Shown here: piece by piece, positions 33,159 to 44,220 of the stretch
How the letters are laid out: each line of letters opens with the position of its first letter
Numbering within the stretch: position 1 is the first letter of the stretch
DNA from: Panorpa germanica
Lineage: Eukaryota; Arthropoda; Insecta; Mecoptera; Panorpidae
Direction: 5' to 3'
Assembly (NCBI GenBank): GCA_963678705.1
Contig: OY783204.1
Location: 6,083,834 to 6,147,833 of the forward strand
DNA length: 64,000 nucleotides
Made by a program: the position numbers and the translations under genes
Notes under the pieces: model-generated
What the model saw: the letters and a program-made list of their open reading frames with translations, nothing else
Told to the model about the DNA's origin: nothing
Database searches by the model: none

Positions 33159-34320
33159 TATATATATATATAGAGCGATATTTATATATATATCCGGTAA
33201 CAAAATCGTATATGGTATCTTCTAAACGGCGCCTACAAAGTTCTTCAAATTTTGGTATGATGTAATGGACGAATTTCTAAGACTTTCTACGTCCCTGAAT
33301 TTTCCCCTGAATTTCCGTGGAAAAACTTATACTGGAAAAACTGAAAAATTCGAAAAAATAATTTTGCTAATATCTGACGGACTAGAAAAGATAGAAAACT
33401 GAAATTTGGTATGTGTATTGAGATCATAATTGTGCACATTTTCCGATAGTTGGAAATTTGAAATTTGAGTTCAGTAGCGGCGCGAATTTCTGGGGCAATG
33501 TTAGAATAGAGTTAGGACGTTCAAATTTAATATGTAGGCTCGCTGTAGACAGTAATTAATGAAAAAAAATAAACAGCCCCAAATTTCCAGTGGCGGCGGG
33601 AGTTGAGACAATAAAAGCCAGAAATATTGAAAAAGAAGTATTTAAACTTTGGGTATGTATTAAGACACTAATTGTGCATGTTTGCCAATAATTGGATTAC
33701 CAAAATTTTAATTCAGTAGCGGCGTGATTTTTTGGGGGCAATGTCCCAACAGAGCTAGAACGTTAAAATTTGGAATGGGGGCCATATATAGAGTGTCATT
33801 AAAGATAGACTATAGAAATTTGCATTTTTCCAAAGGCGGCGGGCGCTGGGGGCCAAAAACCAGATATTTGAAATATATGGAGATGAAAGGCTATAGTTTA
33901 GAATATATATTCTTAGATACAAATAAAATAGATCCTCGTGCTAAAATTTAACAAACTTGTTCAGTAGCGGAGGTATGTGGGGGGTACTAATGCTAAAATA
34001 TAAATACAAAGCTGAAATTTAGTATGCAGATATAGATTGACATTATTATTACGAAAATATAAAAAAAACTACATTTTCTTAAGTGCAACATTAGAGTGGC
34101 GAGTGATAAACCGAATATAAGAACAATATAGAGGTACAACGATGATATTTTGCATGTAGAATATTAAATAGAAGCTAAATAGTTCTCTATAAGTCAGATA
34201 TTCAAATTACATTCAGTAGTAGAATTGGATTGATTTTTGGTGCGTTTGTTGTGCTGTGAAATCGAACAGGAGTGAGAGGTATAGGGGGGAAATAGTTAAC
34301 AGCCCCAAATATCAAAAAAT
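33159..34320 (+). mobile_element. Helitron-related array of about 245-bp units
   Basis: It follows directly on the CTAG terminus. The motif TTCAGTAGCGG(C/A) recurs at about 33468, 33712, 33957 and 34214 (TTCAGTAGTAG). A second motif, (C)CAGTGGCGGCGGG or AAAGGCGGCGGGCGC, lies midway between. The same blocks occur in reverse at 12060-12760. The 5' part matches the common Helitron start region (GTATATGGTATCTTCTAAACG). No 3' terminus was found. Confidence 0.6.
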
Positions 34321-34429
34321 AGAAAAAGTGAAAAAATAGAAACTATTTTATATAATAATATTTATAATTATAATTTTTAGAAACTACTAACGCATTTACT
34401 AATTTTATTAGAATGAATTACTTTGTTTG

Positions 34430-34545
34430 GACTATCTTAGAAGTAAATTCTCACAATAACGAGATGTGACAAGACGAGACGAGTCTAACACCGAGACGAA
34501 ATTTTTGAAAATCTCGCCTTATCTTGTCTCTTGTGAAGCCCTACA
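34430..34545. repeat. Short inverted-repeat segment
   Basis: ACAAGACGAGACGAGTC faces a partly complementary CTTATCTTGTCTCTTGTG, giving an imperfect hairpin. It sits between Helitron pieces and may be a tiny MITE. Confidence 0.35.
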
Positions 34546-34659
34546 ATTTTCAAGAAAATGCGCGGAGTCGTTTTCGAACTGCCATACAAAATTCGTACCA
34601 AACATATAAACAAATAGGAATATAAGAATATAAACATACACCTGGGTGATAATAATAAA
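34546..34659 (-). mobile_element. 5' fragment of a third type-B Helitron
   Basis: On the minus strand this follows the CTAG of the 34660-35180 element and contains the family's ATGTTTGGTACGAATTTTG and GTTCGAAAACGACTC blocks before breaking off. It is the truncated next unit of a head-to-tail series. Confidence 0.6.
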
Positions 34660-35180
34660 CTAGAGTAGACCCGTCACAAAACGACGTCTTTTTAGTGTGT
34701 ATGATTTGAATCCAACAAAATAATTCAAAATTTAATTTCAAATTTTAATTCTATTTTTAAATTGAAATATTTAACTCGTTCAATAATAAAAAAAAAGTTC
34801 ATCCAAAGAACTATTTTTACTCTCGGTAAAAACAGCACCCGTGCCCCCAAATACAATTTTTAAAATTTTAGATTTTAATATAATATTCAATTATTAAACA
34901 ATCCAAAATTTGAGCTTTCAACTGTCAACCTTTTACGGATTAACAGTTATACAGCAAAAAGTGCCCACTGTTTGTTACCAGTTTTTCCAAAATTATAAGA
35001 TTCCATGAAATTCCGAGGAAAATCCGAGGACGCCAAAAATGTTTAGAATTTTTTACTCTACGAAATAGGCAATTTCAAGAAAATGCGCGAGACCGTTTTC
35101 GAGCTATCATACAAAATTCGTACCAAACGTATTAGAAAAATAAGAATATAAATATACTCTTGGAACATTATAATATAGGA
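34660..35180 (-). mobile_element. Complete type-B Helitron, 521 bp
   Basis: It starts TCCTATATTATAATG (35180) and ends with an ACGTCGTTTTGTGACG hairpin, GGTCTACT and CTAG (34663-34660), followed by T. Its 5' TC lies directly after the CTAG (35184-35181) of a type-A element. The interior contains the G-rich GGGGGCACGGGTGCTG and A-rich blocks shared with 28862-29679. Confidence 0.8.
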
Positions 35181-35230
35181 CTAGCGGTTCGCCCCGTCGC
35201 AAAACGACATGTATATAATATTTGTGATTA
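35181..35230 (-). mobile_element. Helitron type-A 3' stub
   Basis: The minus strand reads GTCGTTTTGCGACG hairpin, GGGCGAACCG and CTAG. Only about 50 bases are recognisable. Confidence 0.6.
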
Positions 35231-36060
35231 AATAAAAGTTAGCGGTGTATAAATTTGTTGAAGATTGGTTTGGGGTTCCTTGCTCAAGTGGGTAGAGTAC
35301 GCTTGCACATTATTCTCTTAATACACACATTAATTTGGGTGCCGACCGAAGACCGAATTCAATGGAGTCTAAGTTAAACAAATTTTAAATCTGTAATATG
35401 TTTGTAAAAAACACTACAAAAAATGTAATCTGACGATGCGATTCGTTGCTTAGCTTAGTCCTTTTTAATACAGTACAAACTTATAGATTCATTTAAAATT
35501 TTATATTAATTCAAATTTTAAATTATTTCTTCATTCATATTTTTATCTTTTTTATTGGAATCACCCTAAAATATTTACTTTGGTTGAAGTCAAGATGGAT
35601 TTTTACCGATTCCGTACCCGACCTAATCCTCGAAGATATATCTGTATCTCAGAGGTATGTGACTTTGGCCTTTTTTATCGAAGTTGTATTATTACTACAT
35701 GATATGTATTCTTTTTTACTTTACCCAAAGGAATATAAGTTTTTGTCATAAATCAATTATTGGGAAAGTTACGATTCAAAAGAACATCAAGTCCAAATTT
35801 TCTGGACATCTTGCTGACAGTATTTATCCCTTGGTGGAGAGTAAATAATATTGATCATGTAATTCAAAGACTCTTGTAGTTGAGAAGTGAGAAGACTTGG
35901 GTAAGAGAACAAAACCAAATATAATCAAACTGCCTTCCTATAAAGTTTACTAAAATGAAGTAGTGACTTATATAACTAATAAGTAAGAAATAATTGGCAA
36001 ATGTTTTACAAATATAAATGGAAGAAAGAATCGAAAGACCAATTGATTTGCATTTAAATT
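35231..36060. other. Intergenic, possible weak SINE trace
   Basis: No gene. At 35275-35310 CTTGCTCAAGTGGGTAGAG resembles an RNA polymerase III A box, but no good B box follows at the right distance, so I do not call a SINE. Confidence 0.35.
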
Positions 36061-36062
36061 AA

Positions 36063-36068
36063 TTTATT
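36063..36068 (-). promoter_or_regulatory. Poly-A signal of the zinc-finger gene
   Basis: AATAAA on the minus strand lies 72 bases after the stop codon of the zinc-finger gene, a normal distance for a short 3' UTR. Confidence 0.6.
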
Positions 36069-36139
36069 CTTATATACATTACATTACACGTATTTTTTAG
36101 TGTTATTAGAATTATTTTAGAGTATTAGTAAAAATACAA

Positions 36140-37276
36140 TTAATGCTTTAACTTGTGTTTGTTTAATTTGCCGTTCTCTGCAAATGACTTCTTACAAATG
36201 TCACATGAAAAGGGCTTCTGTGTAGAATGAATTGTTTTCATGTGCACACTTAAGCAACTCTTTTGACTAAATAATCTATTACAAACGTCACAGTTATATG
36301 GCTTCTCTCCAGAATGTATTCTCTTATGTTTAGTTAAAGTACTAGCTTCAGAAAAGGATTTATTACACACACTACACGAATAAGGTTTTTCACCAGAATG
36401 TGTTCGCATATGTTTAGTAACTGATCCCTTTTCCGCAAATGATTTGTTACATATAACACAAAAATAAGGTTTCTCTCCAGAGTGCGTTCGTTTATGTTTA
36501 ATCAATGCATCTTTAACTAAAAAATATTTCTCACAAACTTCACAAAAATATGGTTTTACACCGGTATGTATTCTTTTATGTTTTCGTAATGTACTAGTGC
36601 ATGTAAAAAGTTTATTACAAATATCACACGTGTATGGTTTTTCACCAAAATGAGATCGTTTATGAGTAATACAATTACGTTTTTCGGAAAATGATTTATT
36701 ACATATATCGCATACATAAGGTTTCTCCCCGGTATGTGTTCGTTTGTGAACCGTTAAATGATTCGGTCGATTAAATGACTTGTCACAAATATTACAAAAA
36801 TACGGCTTCAGTCCAGAATGTTTTCGCAAATGAATGATTAATTTACGTTCACTAATAAACGATTTTGAGCAACTTTCACAAGAATATCGACGTGCTCCTA
36901 CGTGAATATTTTCATGTCTGAATAAACTGTACTTACTAGAATATGATTTATTGCAAATGCTACAAACAAACGTTTCAGAAGAACTATTAGTAATGACCTT
37001 TTTGCAATCACCTTTCGTTTCGAAATGTTTCTTTAAAAGTGTCTTGTCACTAAATACTTTACAACACGTTTCACAGCAGAGCCAGTTTGAATTTGTTTGA
37101 GCCAATGAGTTATCGTTTTGGGCAAATGGTTCTGTTACTTCTTCGACAGGTTCTTCTTTGATAGCGGTTTCTTCCTCATTCTCATTATATATAACAACAA
37201 CGTTTTCTCTAACTTCAACATTTTGTTCTGTTTCAATAAGTACTACATCCTCTTTCTTCACTAAGACTGTCTCCAT
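36140..37276 (-). CDS. C2H2 zinc-finger transcription factor, 10 fingers
   Basis: A 378-residue protein from the ATG at 37276. The frame is open five codons further but only with a TTG there. Residues 1-65 are acidic (many Glu, an IKEEPVEE patch), a plausible regulatory region without a visible ZAD or KRAB domain. Residues 67-91 form an atypical CCETCC...H...C finger. Ten tandem C2H2 fingers follow, joined mostly by TGEKPY/SGEKPY-type linkers, to the C-terminus. This architecture marks a sequence-specific DNA-binding, nuclear protein. An AG at the complement of 37297 (TTTTTATGCAG) could be an acceptor for a 5' UTR exon. AATAAA follows the stop. I cannot name an orthologue. Confidence 0.9.
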   Translation of the reverse strand: METVLVKKEDVVLIETEQNVEVRENVVVIYNENEEETAIKEEPVEEVTEPFAQNDNSLAQTNSNWLCCETCCKVFSDKTLLKKHFETKGDCKKVITNSSSETFVCSICNKSYSSKYSLFRHENIHVGARRYSCESCSKSFISERKLIIHLRKHSGLKPYFCNICDKSFNRPNHLTVHKRTHTGEKPYVCDICNKSFSEKRNCITHKRSHFGEKPYTCDICNKLFTCTSTLRKHKRIHTGVKPYFCEVCEKYFLVKDALIKHKRTHSGEKPYFCVICNKSFAEKGSVTKHMRTHSGEKPYSCSVCNKSFSEASTLTKHKRIHSGEKPYNCDVCNRLFSQKSCLSVHMKTIHSTQKPFSCDICKKSFAENGKLNKHKLKH

Positions 37277-37299
37277 TATGAGAGGAGACAACTACCTGC

Positions 37300-39430
37300 A
37301 TAAAAAATATTGCAACTTATAATTTATTACATTGATTTAACGTATTATAATACATTATATAATATACCCGCTAAACACAGTTACGTGTATTTAAGGTTTA
37401 CCTATATCATAACAAAAGCTATTACGTTAATGATTTTACTTTATATACAAAGTTACGTTTCTTACCTATTTTACTGCATTTTGAAATTTTTTAAATACTA
37501 TAGAAAAATAAAAAATAAATATTTACCTCACTATTCTTAACATCAATTTTAAGTGGCTTGTATAATATATATAGAAAGGATATATTTTTATTATTTGCTG
37601 AATCAATGTATTTTCTTTTCTTATTTTCGGTAAAAATAATTCTTCAATATCATGACACATCTGGAGGTTCATAATCTTGCCAAAACATATGCGCAGATAG
37701 CATGATTTACGTGCCTAATTTAAAATAGAAAATATATTAAATATATGAAAAGCATTTTATATTAAATTGGGTGAACACTTGAGATTCCGTTTGTTTTTCA
37801 AGTGATTCTGTCTTTATTCACACATTCTTTAATGTGTGTCATCAAAACAATAAATACAAACAATAAATGTTCAGTAGCAATGGAAGTGTGCAAATAATAT
37901 TGTAAATAGCACATTATTTGACCATATTTTCTGCGAACTATAAAGTACTGATTATTATAAATAAATAACAAACAAAAAATCAAATACCGTTAAATTATAA
38001 GGTGTTAAATACATGGATGTTAATGTTATAGAGAATTATGTTCGAGATATTTATGGAAACAAAATTTCATTATCTTTTACATACAAATACGGATTTTATA
38101 TAAAAAAAAAAAGAACTGCCTGTTTTTGTTTTGAACTTTTGAAGTATAAAAAGTTCTATAGACCATTAATTTATGGAAAAACAAGTGGTTGGAATTATAG
38201 AATTAATTATATGACAAACGAAAATGTGCCATGTGAAAATGTGAAATGTTGGCGTAAGATTAACTATCAGAAAGTCTTTAAAAGAAAAATATACATTGAA
38301 TAAAGAAAAGGTATTATCAATATTTACAATTATCTTCTAGATGCACCGGATATTTGATAAAGAGTGACACTTCTAATAACTTTATCAACCTTTTTAAGAT
38401 TAACAATAAAAGATATACAGTTAAAAAAAATAGTATAGTATGAAAGAAGGCGGATTGTAGTTATTATTGCCTTACTGGTTATATATAAAGGAATATGACA
38501 TGCAAAAAAGTAACATACCTTACTAAAGAAATAGCTATCAAATTCATATTTTACAATAATGGAAAAGCATATTATAAGGAAACCATATTAATTCCTGTGT
38601 TACGTCATTGACTGTCAATGACTACAGTGCTTTCGACTATTATTCAGAACTTGCCCTCGGCAGTTACTGTTAGTCATGGGAAAGCGTTAAGAAATATCAG
38701 CAATTTTTTAAATAGTAACCGCAAAATAGGATAATATATGTATAGATGTGCTTTTATATTTTTAATTAAGTATAATTTGACTTTTTTTATTTTAGAATTT
38801 GAGGCGATTCCAACAACAAGGTCATATTCGCCTGAAGTTAATAAATTTCATCTTTAATTGCTTAATTTTCTTTACCCCGTTTAGCAGGAAAAAACAGAGA
38901 ATACTTTACAAACACTGAAATAAAAAAAATTGTATAAAAAATCTTGGAAAAGGAACTAAATAATACTCCATTTTTAAATATCAAACTAAAAACCATTGCT
39001 GTTTCAATGAACAGAGCGGTCTAGGTTTGTATCTGTAAATGAGAAAATAAATTTCTGTAGGTGACGTTGATACTTGCTTCCTAATAATGTCGTACTGTGT
39101 ATTTACAACAGACTACAAAAGTCAAGACTGCGGATCTAAGAGAGGGCATATCGAGATATTAACCTTAAACTAACTTGTTACTTTTTCTGACTTAACTTTT
39201 TTCACCATTAAAAGTTATAACCAGGAAAAATTATACATATATTTTTTAATTCGTTGTATGTATCAGATAGGGGGGTCTTTAATGTTACAGCATTAGTCTC
39301 CAGTAGTAGTCTAGTTCGAATTAGGCTATATGCCTACTAATGTATGCCAAGGTACACTGCCCTTGTATCTCTGGTTAAAGTGAAACGATACGTGCCCATT
39401 TTTGAGACACAATGGCGATACTATACAGCA
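37300..39430. other. Intergenic, nothing recognised except one doubtful ORF
   Basis: AT-rich DNA. It should contain the promoter and 5' exon of the zinc-finger gene. No element termini were found. Confidence 0.4.
38013..38303 (+). CDS. Hypothetical 96-residue ORF
   Basis: An ATG-started frame rich in Tyr, Lys and Asn with three Cys near the middle and end. I recognise no family. Length and composition are compatible with chance in this AT-rich DNA; it could also be an exon. Confidence 0.2.
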   Translation: MDVNVIENYVRDIYGNKISLSFTYKYGFYIKKKRTACFCFELLKYKKFYRPLIYGKTSGWNYRINYMTNENVPCENVKCWRKINYQKVFKRKIYIE

Positions 39431-39436
39431 GGTCTC

Positions 39437-39988
39437 TATGGTCTTTTATTTACTTCGGGGTTACGAAACCCCGAGTTAGCTTAGTTCGGTACTTATTTTT
39501 GTATCGGGTTTTATGGTCCAAATTTAATCCCGAGTTAGTTAGTAGAGACGCAAACCATATTTTAAGAAATTCGAATATTTGTTTACAGTTGTAAATCCAT
39601 GGGAATGCAAGATTCAGTTTAATTATTGTTTTAAAAATGACGGATTTCTCAACTTAGTACTATATTTGTATAATAGCTGATCTTCCTCATCATCTGTTAT
39701 TGATAATTGATTAAGGTCACTCACAAAATTCATAATAAACAATAATTTAATATTATAACCTAAAATATTATAATAATGATAGCTAAACTGGCTGAGATAG
39801 CATGATATTTTATCTCTGTTGCACACTTACTCCGGGTTAAATATTATTACCTTGATTTATGACGGGATATCTTACTCCGTGATTTTAGTTCCGAGTTAGC
39901 GTTAACCCTTGATGATAAAACTCATTTTTCGTTTAATTCGGGAGTTAGCTATTTAGTTCGGTAGTAAGACGAACCATAAAACCGGGCC
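39437..39988 (-). mobile_element. PIF/Harbinger-like MITE, copy 1 (one end trimmed)
   Basis: This is a nearly identical inverted copy of 42871-43430. The right terminus CCGGGCC is followed by TAA. The left terminus lacks the last 14 bases or so. Inside, the minus strand holds a short ORF with an NFVSDLNQLSITDDEED stretch, identical in both copies. Confidence 0.7.
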
Positions 39989-40479
39989 TAAATCGTTTTA
40001 TTTAAGTATCTATAAACGCGAATCAAAATCGAAAAAAGCAAGACATTACATAAATTATGTATCTAGATTTTAAGCCTTATTCCACTGACTTTTAATGATT
40101 TTGGTACTGAAAAAAATGTTTTGAAAATGAATATTCCTATATTTTCAAATTCAATTCCAAATTTTATATGACTAATAATATTTTTAAGGGTTTGTCATAA
40201 TTTTAAAACATATATTATGGTTCTCAAACCTACGCTTAAAACTTTTTTTTAAATATATAGGACACTCACAGGATAATATTCCTCAAATATCTAGTAAACT
40301 ATAAATTCAGTATTTTCAATACTAGAGAATGAATACGAGTATTGCATATCTAATTTAAACATTTAAATATATTTTCTTAATAGTCAATTTATTATACAGA
40401 TTAGCTAAATGTTATGTAAATTTATATCATTTTCATTCATGATGATGTTCTCTTAATAAAAAAATAATATATTTGGAAC

Positions 40480-40705
40480 CATTAGGGCCATTTTTGGTGA
40501 GGGTAAGGTACTCAACGCTTACATATTTCGAACTTTAGAAATACAAGAATTGATAAAAGATGCATTGAGAAAATTGGAGAACCCAGTAGGGGACTTTAGA
40601 GAATGTTCAATTTGTAGATTGTACAATAATTTAATATCTAATTAATAAAAAAGAAATTAAATTTTTTTTTGGGGCACGAGGTCAGTTTATACCGATTGTA
40701 AAATT
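40480..40705 (+). mobile_element. Helitron-type fragment, left part
   Basis: Blocks such as GGGGACTTTAGAGAATG and TTTGGGGCACGAGG-CAGTTT match the interior of the 28862-29679 Helitron. The sequence is cut by a LINE and resumes at about 41690 (AGCTAAAAAGTTGAAAT-CTTTTATAGG). Confidence 0.55.
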
Positions 40706-41690
40706 TTTTTTTTTTTTTTTTTTTTTTAATATTTATTTTGTTTGTGCATCAACTTTTAGAAGTTATTAGCACTTATATTAGCACATATACAATTATTTAT
40801 AATATACTAGCTGTCCCGGCCACGCGTTGCTGTGACTAACGTTTTTGTCATATTACATTACATAGCGCCATCTATTGAATATTTACTCAATCTAGTCAAC
40901 AGAATATTTACTCAATCTAGTCAACAGATGTCGCCATCACCGTCGCCAGATGTCATATGTCATATACAGATAATTAATAGACAAATAATTTGCAATAAGA
41001 TAATAATAAATTGAGATGTAAGCTATCCTATCTTTCAAGTTGGATCAAACTGCACCCGGTGTACAAATTTGATTAAAATCGGTTAAGTAGTTTAGGAGTC
41101 CATCGCGGAGAGACAACGTCACACGTAATTTATATATATTAAGAAGATAATTTGTAATTTATAATTTACAATAATAAATATATTTAAAATAAGGACATTA
41201 GGTTTGTTTTGTTTATAAATTCAATAAGGTTTTTCAAATTTTCTTTGTTTTTATATATTAGTCTATATTCTTCAGGTATATTATATTCTTGTCTGAGCGA
41301 CGAGTATTTTGAGCAATGGAAAATAATATGCTTTACGGTTAGTTTGTTATTGCATTGTTCACATATTGGTTGTGGTTCTTTTTTAAATAAGTAAGTATGA
41401 GTATAATTTGGATGGCCTATCATGATTCTACATATTACTACTTCCAGCCTTCTATTAATTCCGTCTGGTAATTCTTGTTTGCAAATTAATGGTTTTACTT
41501 CCCTTAATTTGTTATCACTTTCTTCACTCCATTCTTTTTGCCATGAACAATTTATTATATTTTTGATTTTGTTCTTTAGATCTGAGCATGTAATTGTTGT
41601 TTCTTCTGGAATACGTCCTGAATAAATTGCTTCTTTAGCATAATTGTTCATTTCGTGTGATGCCGGTGTGAGAGGGAATCCATAAAAATT
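40706..41690 (-). mobile_element. LINE 3' end inserted in Helitron DNA
   Basis: A poly-T run at about 40709-40735 is the A-tail of a minus-strand insertion. The coding part, 41184-41651, is the C-terminus of an I-type LINE. It starts at the end of the RNase H (ASHEMNNYAKEAI), passes a WQKEW tether and ends with IGHPNYTHTYL and a CEQC...LTVKHIIFHC knuckle. The 155-residue frame is uninterrupted. A small Helitron split its 3' UTR. Confidence 0.75.
40807..41147 (-). mobile_element. 341-bp Helitron inside the LINE 3' UTR
   Basis: The minus strand starts TCTTCTTAATATATATAAAT (41147) and ends GGCCGGGACAG then CTAG (40810-40807), between A and T as expected. Its ends and interior (AAAATCGGTTAAGTAGTTTAG on the plus strand) resemble a non-autonomous Helitron type widespread in insects. 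A tandem ATTTACTCAATCTAGTCAACAG repeat lies at 40880-40927. Confidence 0.75.
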
Positions 41691-41951
41691 GAGTTTCTAT
41701 TTGCTTGATGTGGAGGATGTGTAAAATTTGAGCTAAAAAGTTGAAATCTTTTATAGGTGCTAACTTTGGTACCTAATTTACAAATCGTATTTTTTTCCAA
41801 ATTTTGAAAAAAATGTTAGTCAAATAATGCATAAATTTAGAAAATTAAAATTGTCAGTTTATATGAAAAATGATTCGCGTCAAATATTTCAATTTATAAA
41901 TGGAATTAAAATTTCAAATAAATTACGTTATTGAATTTAAATAATACATAT

Positions 41952-42225
41952 AGCCCGGTCAAAATAGACGATAAAATAGGGGTAGATTACCTATAATTCG
42001 CATAAAACTGAAAGTTGGTACAGACATTAAGATTATTACAAATAAAATCCTCACCGATCGCACATCTGCAAAGAAAATTATTTATGGTCAAAGGTCAATG
42101 AAAATTGTTTTTTCAATTTTTACAGTAAACGGTAAGTTTTATCAGAGAAATATATCAGACAAAATTTGTAGATCATGAAATTATCTATAAGATTTGTTCT
42201 TGTACTTTTTTTTTCTAAGATTATT
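41952..42225 (+). mobile_element. Single diverged arm of the CXC-element TIR
   Basis: AGCCCGGTCAAAATAGAC is followed by blocks colinear with the left TIR at 26691-27019 (AGTTGGTA, GGTCAAAGGTCAATGAAA, ACGGTAAGTTTTATCA, GTAGATCAT-AAATTATCTA). No ORF or second arm was found. It sits in Helitron-type sequence, like the intact element. Confidence 0.7.
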
Positions 42226-42249
42226 CGCTTGAACGGAGTCTACTAAACA

Positions 42250-42640
42250 GGTAATAACTTTAACAGGAAAAATTTCAATTTATGATGCAGAGCTGGTAGC
42301 TATTAAAGAAGGTATTTCAACAATTGAGAACAACAGATGGTCGAAAGCTCTAATATGCTTAGATTCAAAAGCAGTGTTTGAAGCATTGGGGAAGAATGGG
42401 ATTATCAGAAAAGCGGGAAATATAATGTATACAGTAAGAAGAAATCTAAATAGAATAAAGATGAAAGAATTCGATGTACAGTTAGTGTGGATTCCTGCTC
42501 ACAAAGGAATCACAGGAAATGTAAAAGCAAAACACGCCGCACAACAAGTAGCTAGAACAGTAGCAAGTGGAGAAATCAATATGATGTGGACTTATTGGCA
42601 AAAAGTAAAAACAAAGTGAAAGAGAAATGGTAAGGTATGT
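42250..42640 (+). pseudogene. LINE RNase H fragment
   Basis: It encodes ISIYDAELVAIKEGI (catalytic Glu region), CLDSKAVFEAL (Asp) and VQLVWIPAHKGITGNVKAK (the PAH-GI-GN motif). The N-terminal catalytic Asp segment is missing and the frame stops at 42619. It is a remnant of an I- or R1-type LINE. Confidence 0.7.
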
Positions 42641-42870
42641 GCAAAAACTACAATTTTGTATTACATTAAATAAAGAGACTAACAAACATCTTATTTTGAT
42701 GTCATACATACTTAAACTTACTTATTATGTGACCTTCAATATACACTCCTCGTCTATCCCTACAAGGCTCCATGCGAATCTTATTCCATTGTTCGAAACA
42801 CTGCTGAACCACATCAAGAATAGGTGTAAGGAGAGAGTGGAAAACAAAACCGAAATGTAAGAAACACTAA

Positions 42871-43430
42871 GGCCCGGTTTTATGATTCGTCTTACTACCG
42901 AACTAAATAGCTAACTCCCGAATTAAACGAAAAATGAGTTTTATCATCAAGGGTTAACGCTAACTCGGAACTAAAATCACGGAGTAAGATATCCCGTCAT
43001 AAATCAAGGTAATAATATTTAACCCGGAGTAAGTGTGCAACAGAGATAAAATATCATGCTATCTCAGCCAGTTTAGCTATCATTATTATAATATTTTAGG
43101 TTATAATATTAAATTATTGTTTATTATGAATTTTGTGAGTGACCTTAATCAATTATCAATAACAGATGATGAGGAAGATCAGCTATTATACAAATATAGT
43201 ACTAAGTTGAGAAATCCGTTTTTTAAAACGATAATTAAACTGAATCTTGCATTCCCATGGATTTACAACTGTAAACAAACATTCGAATTTCTTAAAATAT
43301 GGTTTGCGTCTCTACTAACTAACTCGGGATTAAATTTGGACCATAAAACCCGATACAAAAATAAGTACCGAACTAAGCTAACTCGGGGTTTCGTAACCCC
43401 GAAGTAAATAAAAGACCATAAAACCGGCCC
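42871..43430 (+). mobile_element. PIF/Harbinger-like MITE, copy 2 (complete, 560 bp)
   Basis: The termini GGCCCGGTTTTATGATTCG and (complement) GGGCCGGTTTTATGGTC form short imperfect TIRs. TAA flanks both sides (42868-42870, 43431-43433), the 3-bp target duplication of PIF/Harbinger elements. A 124-codon frame (43033-43407) has no recognisable domain and reads into the terminal repeat, so it may not be a gene. Confidence 0.75.
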
Positions 43431-43433
43431 TAA

Positions 43434-44220
43434 AAGGAAAAGAGAGTGGAATAAAATGGATGAAGGAGGTAAAACGCAGGAGAAGTGAAAATGAAGATAG
43501 AAGTGAGAAAGGATAGTGAAAAGATAATAAATAGACGGTTTGTGCAGAGGCGACATGGAAGGCAAGAGGGGAGAGACAAATAAGGAGAAAGAGGAAACGG
43601 TAAGAATTAAGGAGGAGTAAGGAATATGAAGAGAGAGGGCCAAGAGATGAAGAAGGAGTCTGAAGTCACTAGATCGTACTGAAAAAGATAAGAGGAAAGG
43701 AGAACAAACGGGAGGAAACTTAATGTTGATAAGAATGTTTATAAAAGGTAGGCAGCAAAAAGCGGACAGAGAAATTGCTGGCAGGTGACAGTAAGCGGTG
43801 CCGAAGCAAATCAAGGAGAGATAGGGAACACATTAGAGATAAAGAGGGAGAAATTTTTTGGAAGAAGACAAGAGAAGAAGAAGAAGATTTTTTTTTTTAA
43901 ATAAGAACTTAATAAGAGACTAATTACTTTAAGATAAAAATAGAAAATGCAATGTAAATGGTAGAATTATTATCGACGAATTAATATTGATTCACGTCGG
44001 TGAAGATAGCAGCGGATTCGATAGCAGTCGATTCGGACTAGTGTTGTAAATCAAAACTAATTCGGTGTTAAATCGAAATTCAAATTACATGGCTAATCGG
44101 AACATTTAAGCAAATATTTAAGTAATAATAGACTGTAGAAGTATTAAGTAACCTAAATATTATTATATAATGAATAAATTAACCAATTAGTGTCTTATAT
44201 TGCTGTTTTAATATAGGAAA
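43434..44220. other. Purine-rich tract, probable LINE 3' UTR derivative
   Basis: 43434-43900 is strongly A/G-biased on the plus strand and contains GAAGAGAGAGGGCCAAGAG. This resembles GAAGAGAGAGGGTCAAGAG in the 3' UTR of LINE copy 3 (22547). No open frame on that strand. 43970-44100 has short repeated GATTCG blocks. Confidence 0.4.

Noticed and set aside
35270-35370. tRNA-derived SINE head
   Set aside because: An A-box-like sequence is present but I found no B box at the right distance and no tail or target duplication.
37277-37291. Upstream start of the zinc-finger ORF at 37291
   Set aside because: The codon there is TTG; the first ATG is at 37276 and is preceded by a plausible splice acceptor.
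43263-43814. 183-codon minus-strand ORF
   Set aside because: It runs from the purine-rich tract into the MITE terminal repeat, has low-complexity composition and no domain.
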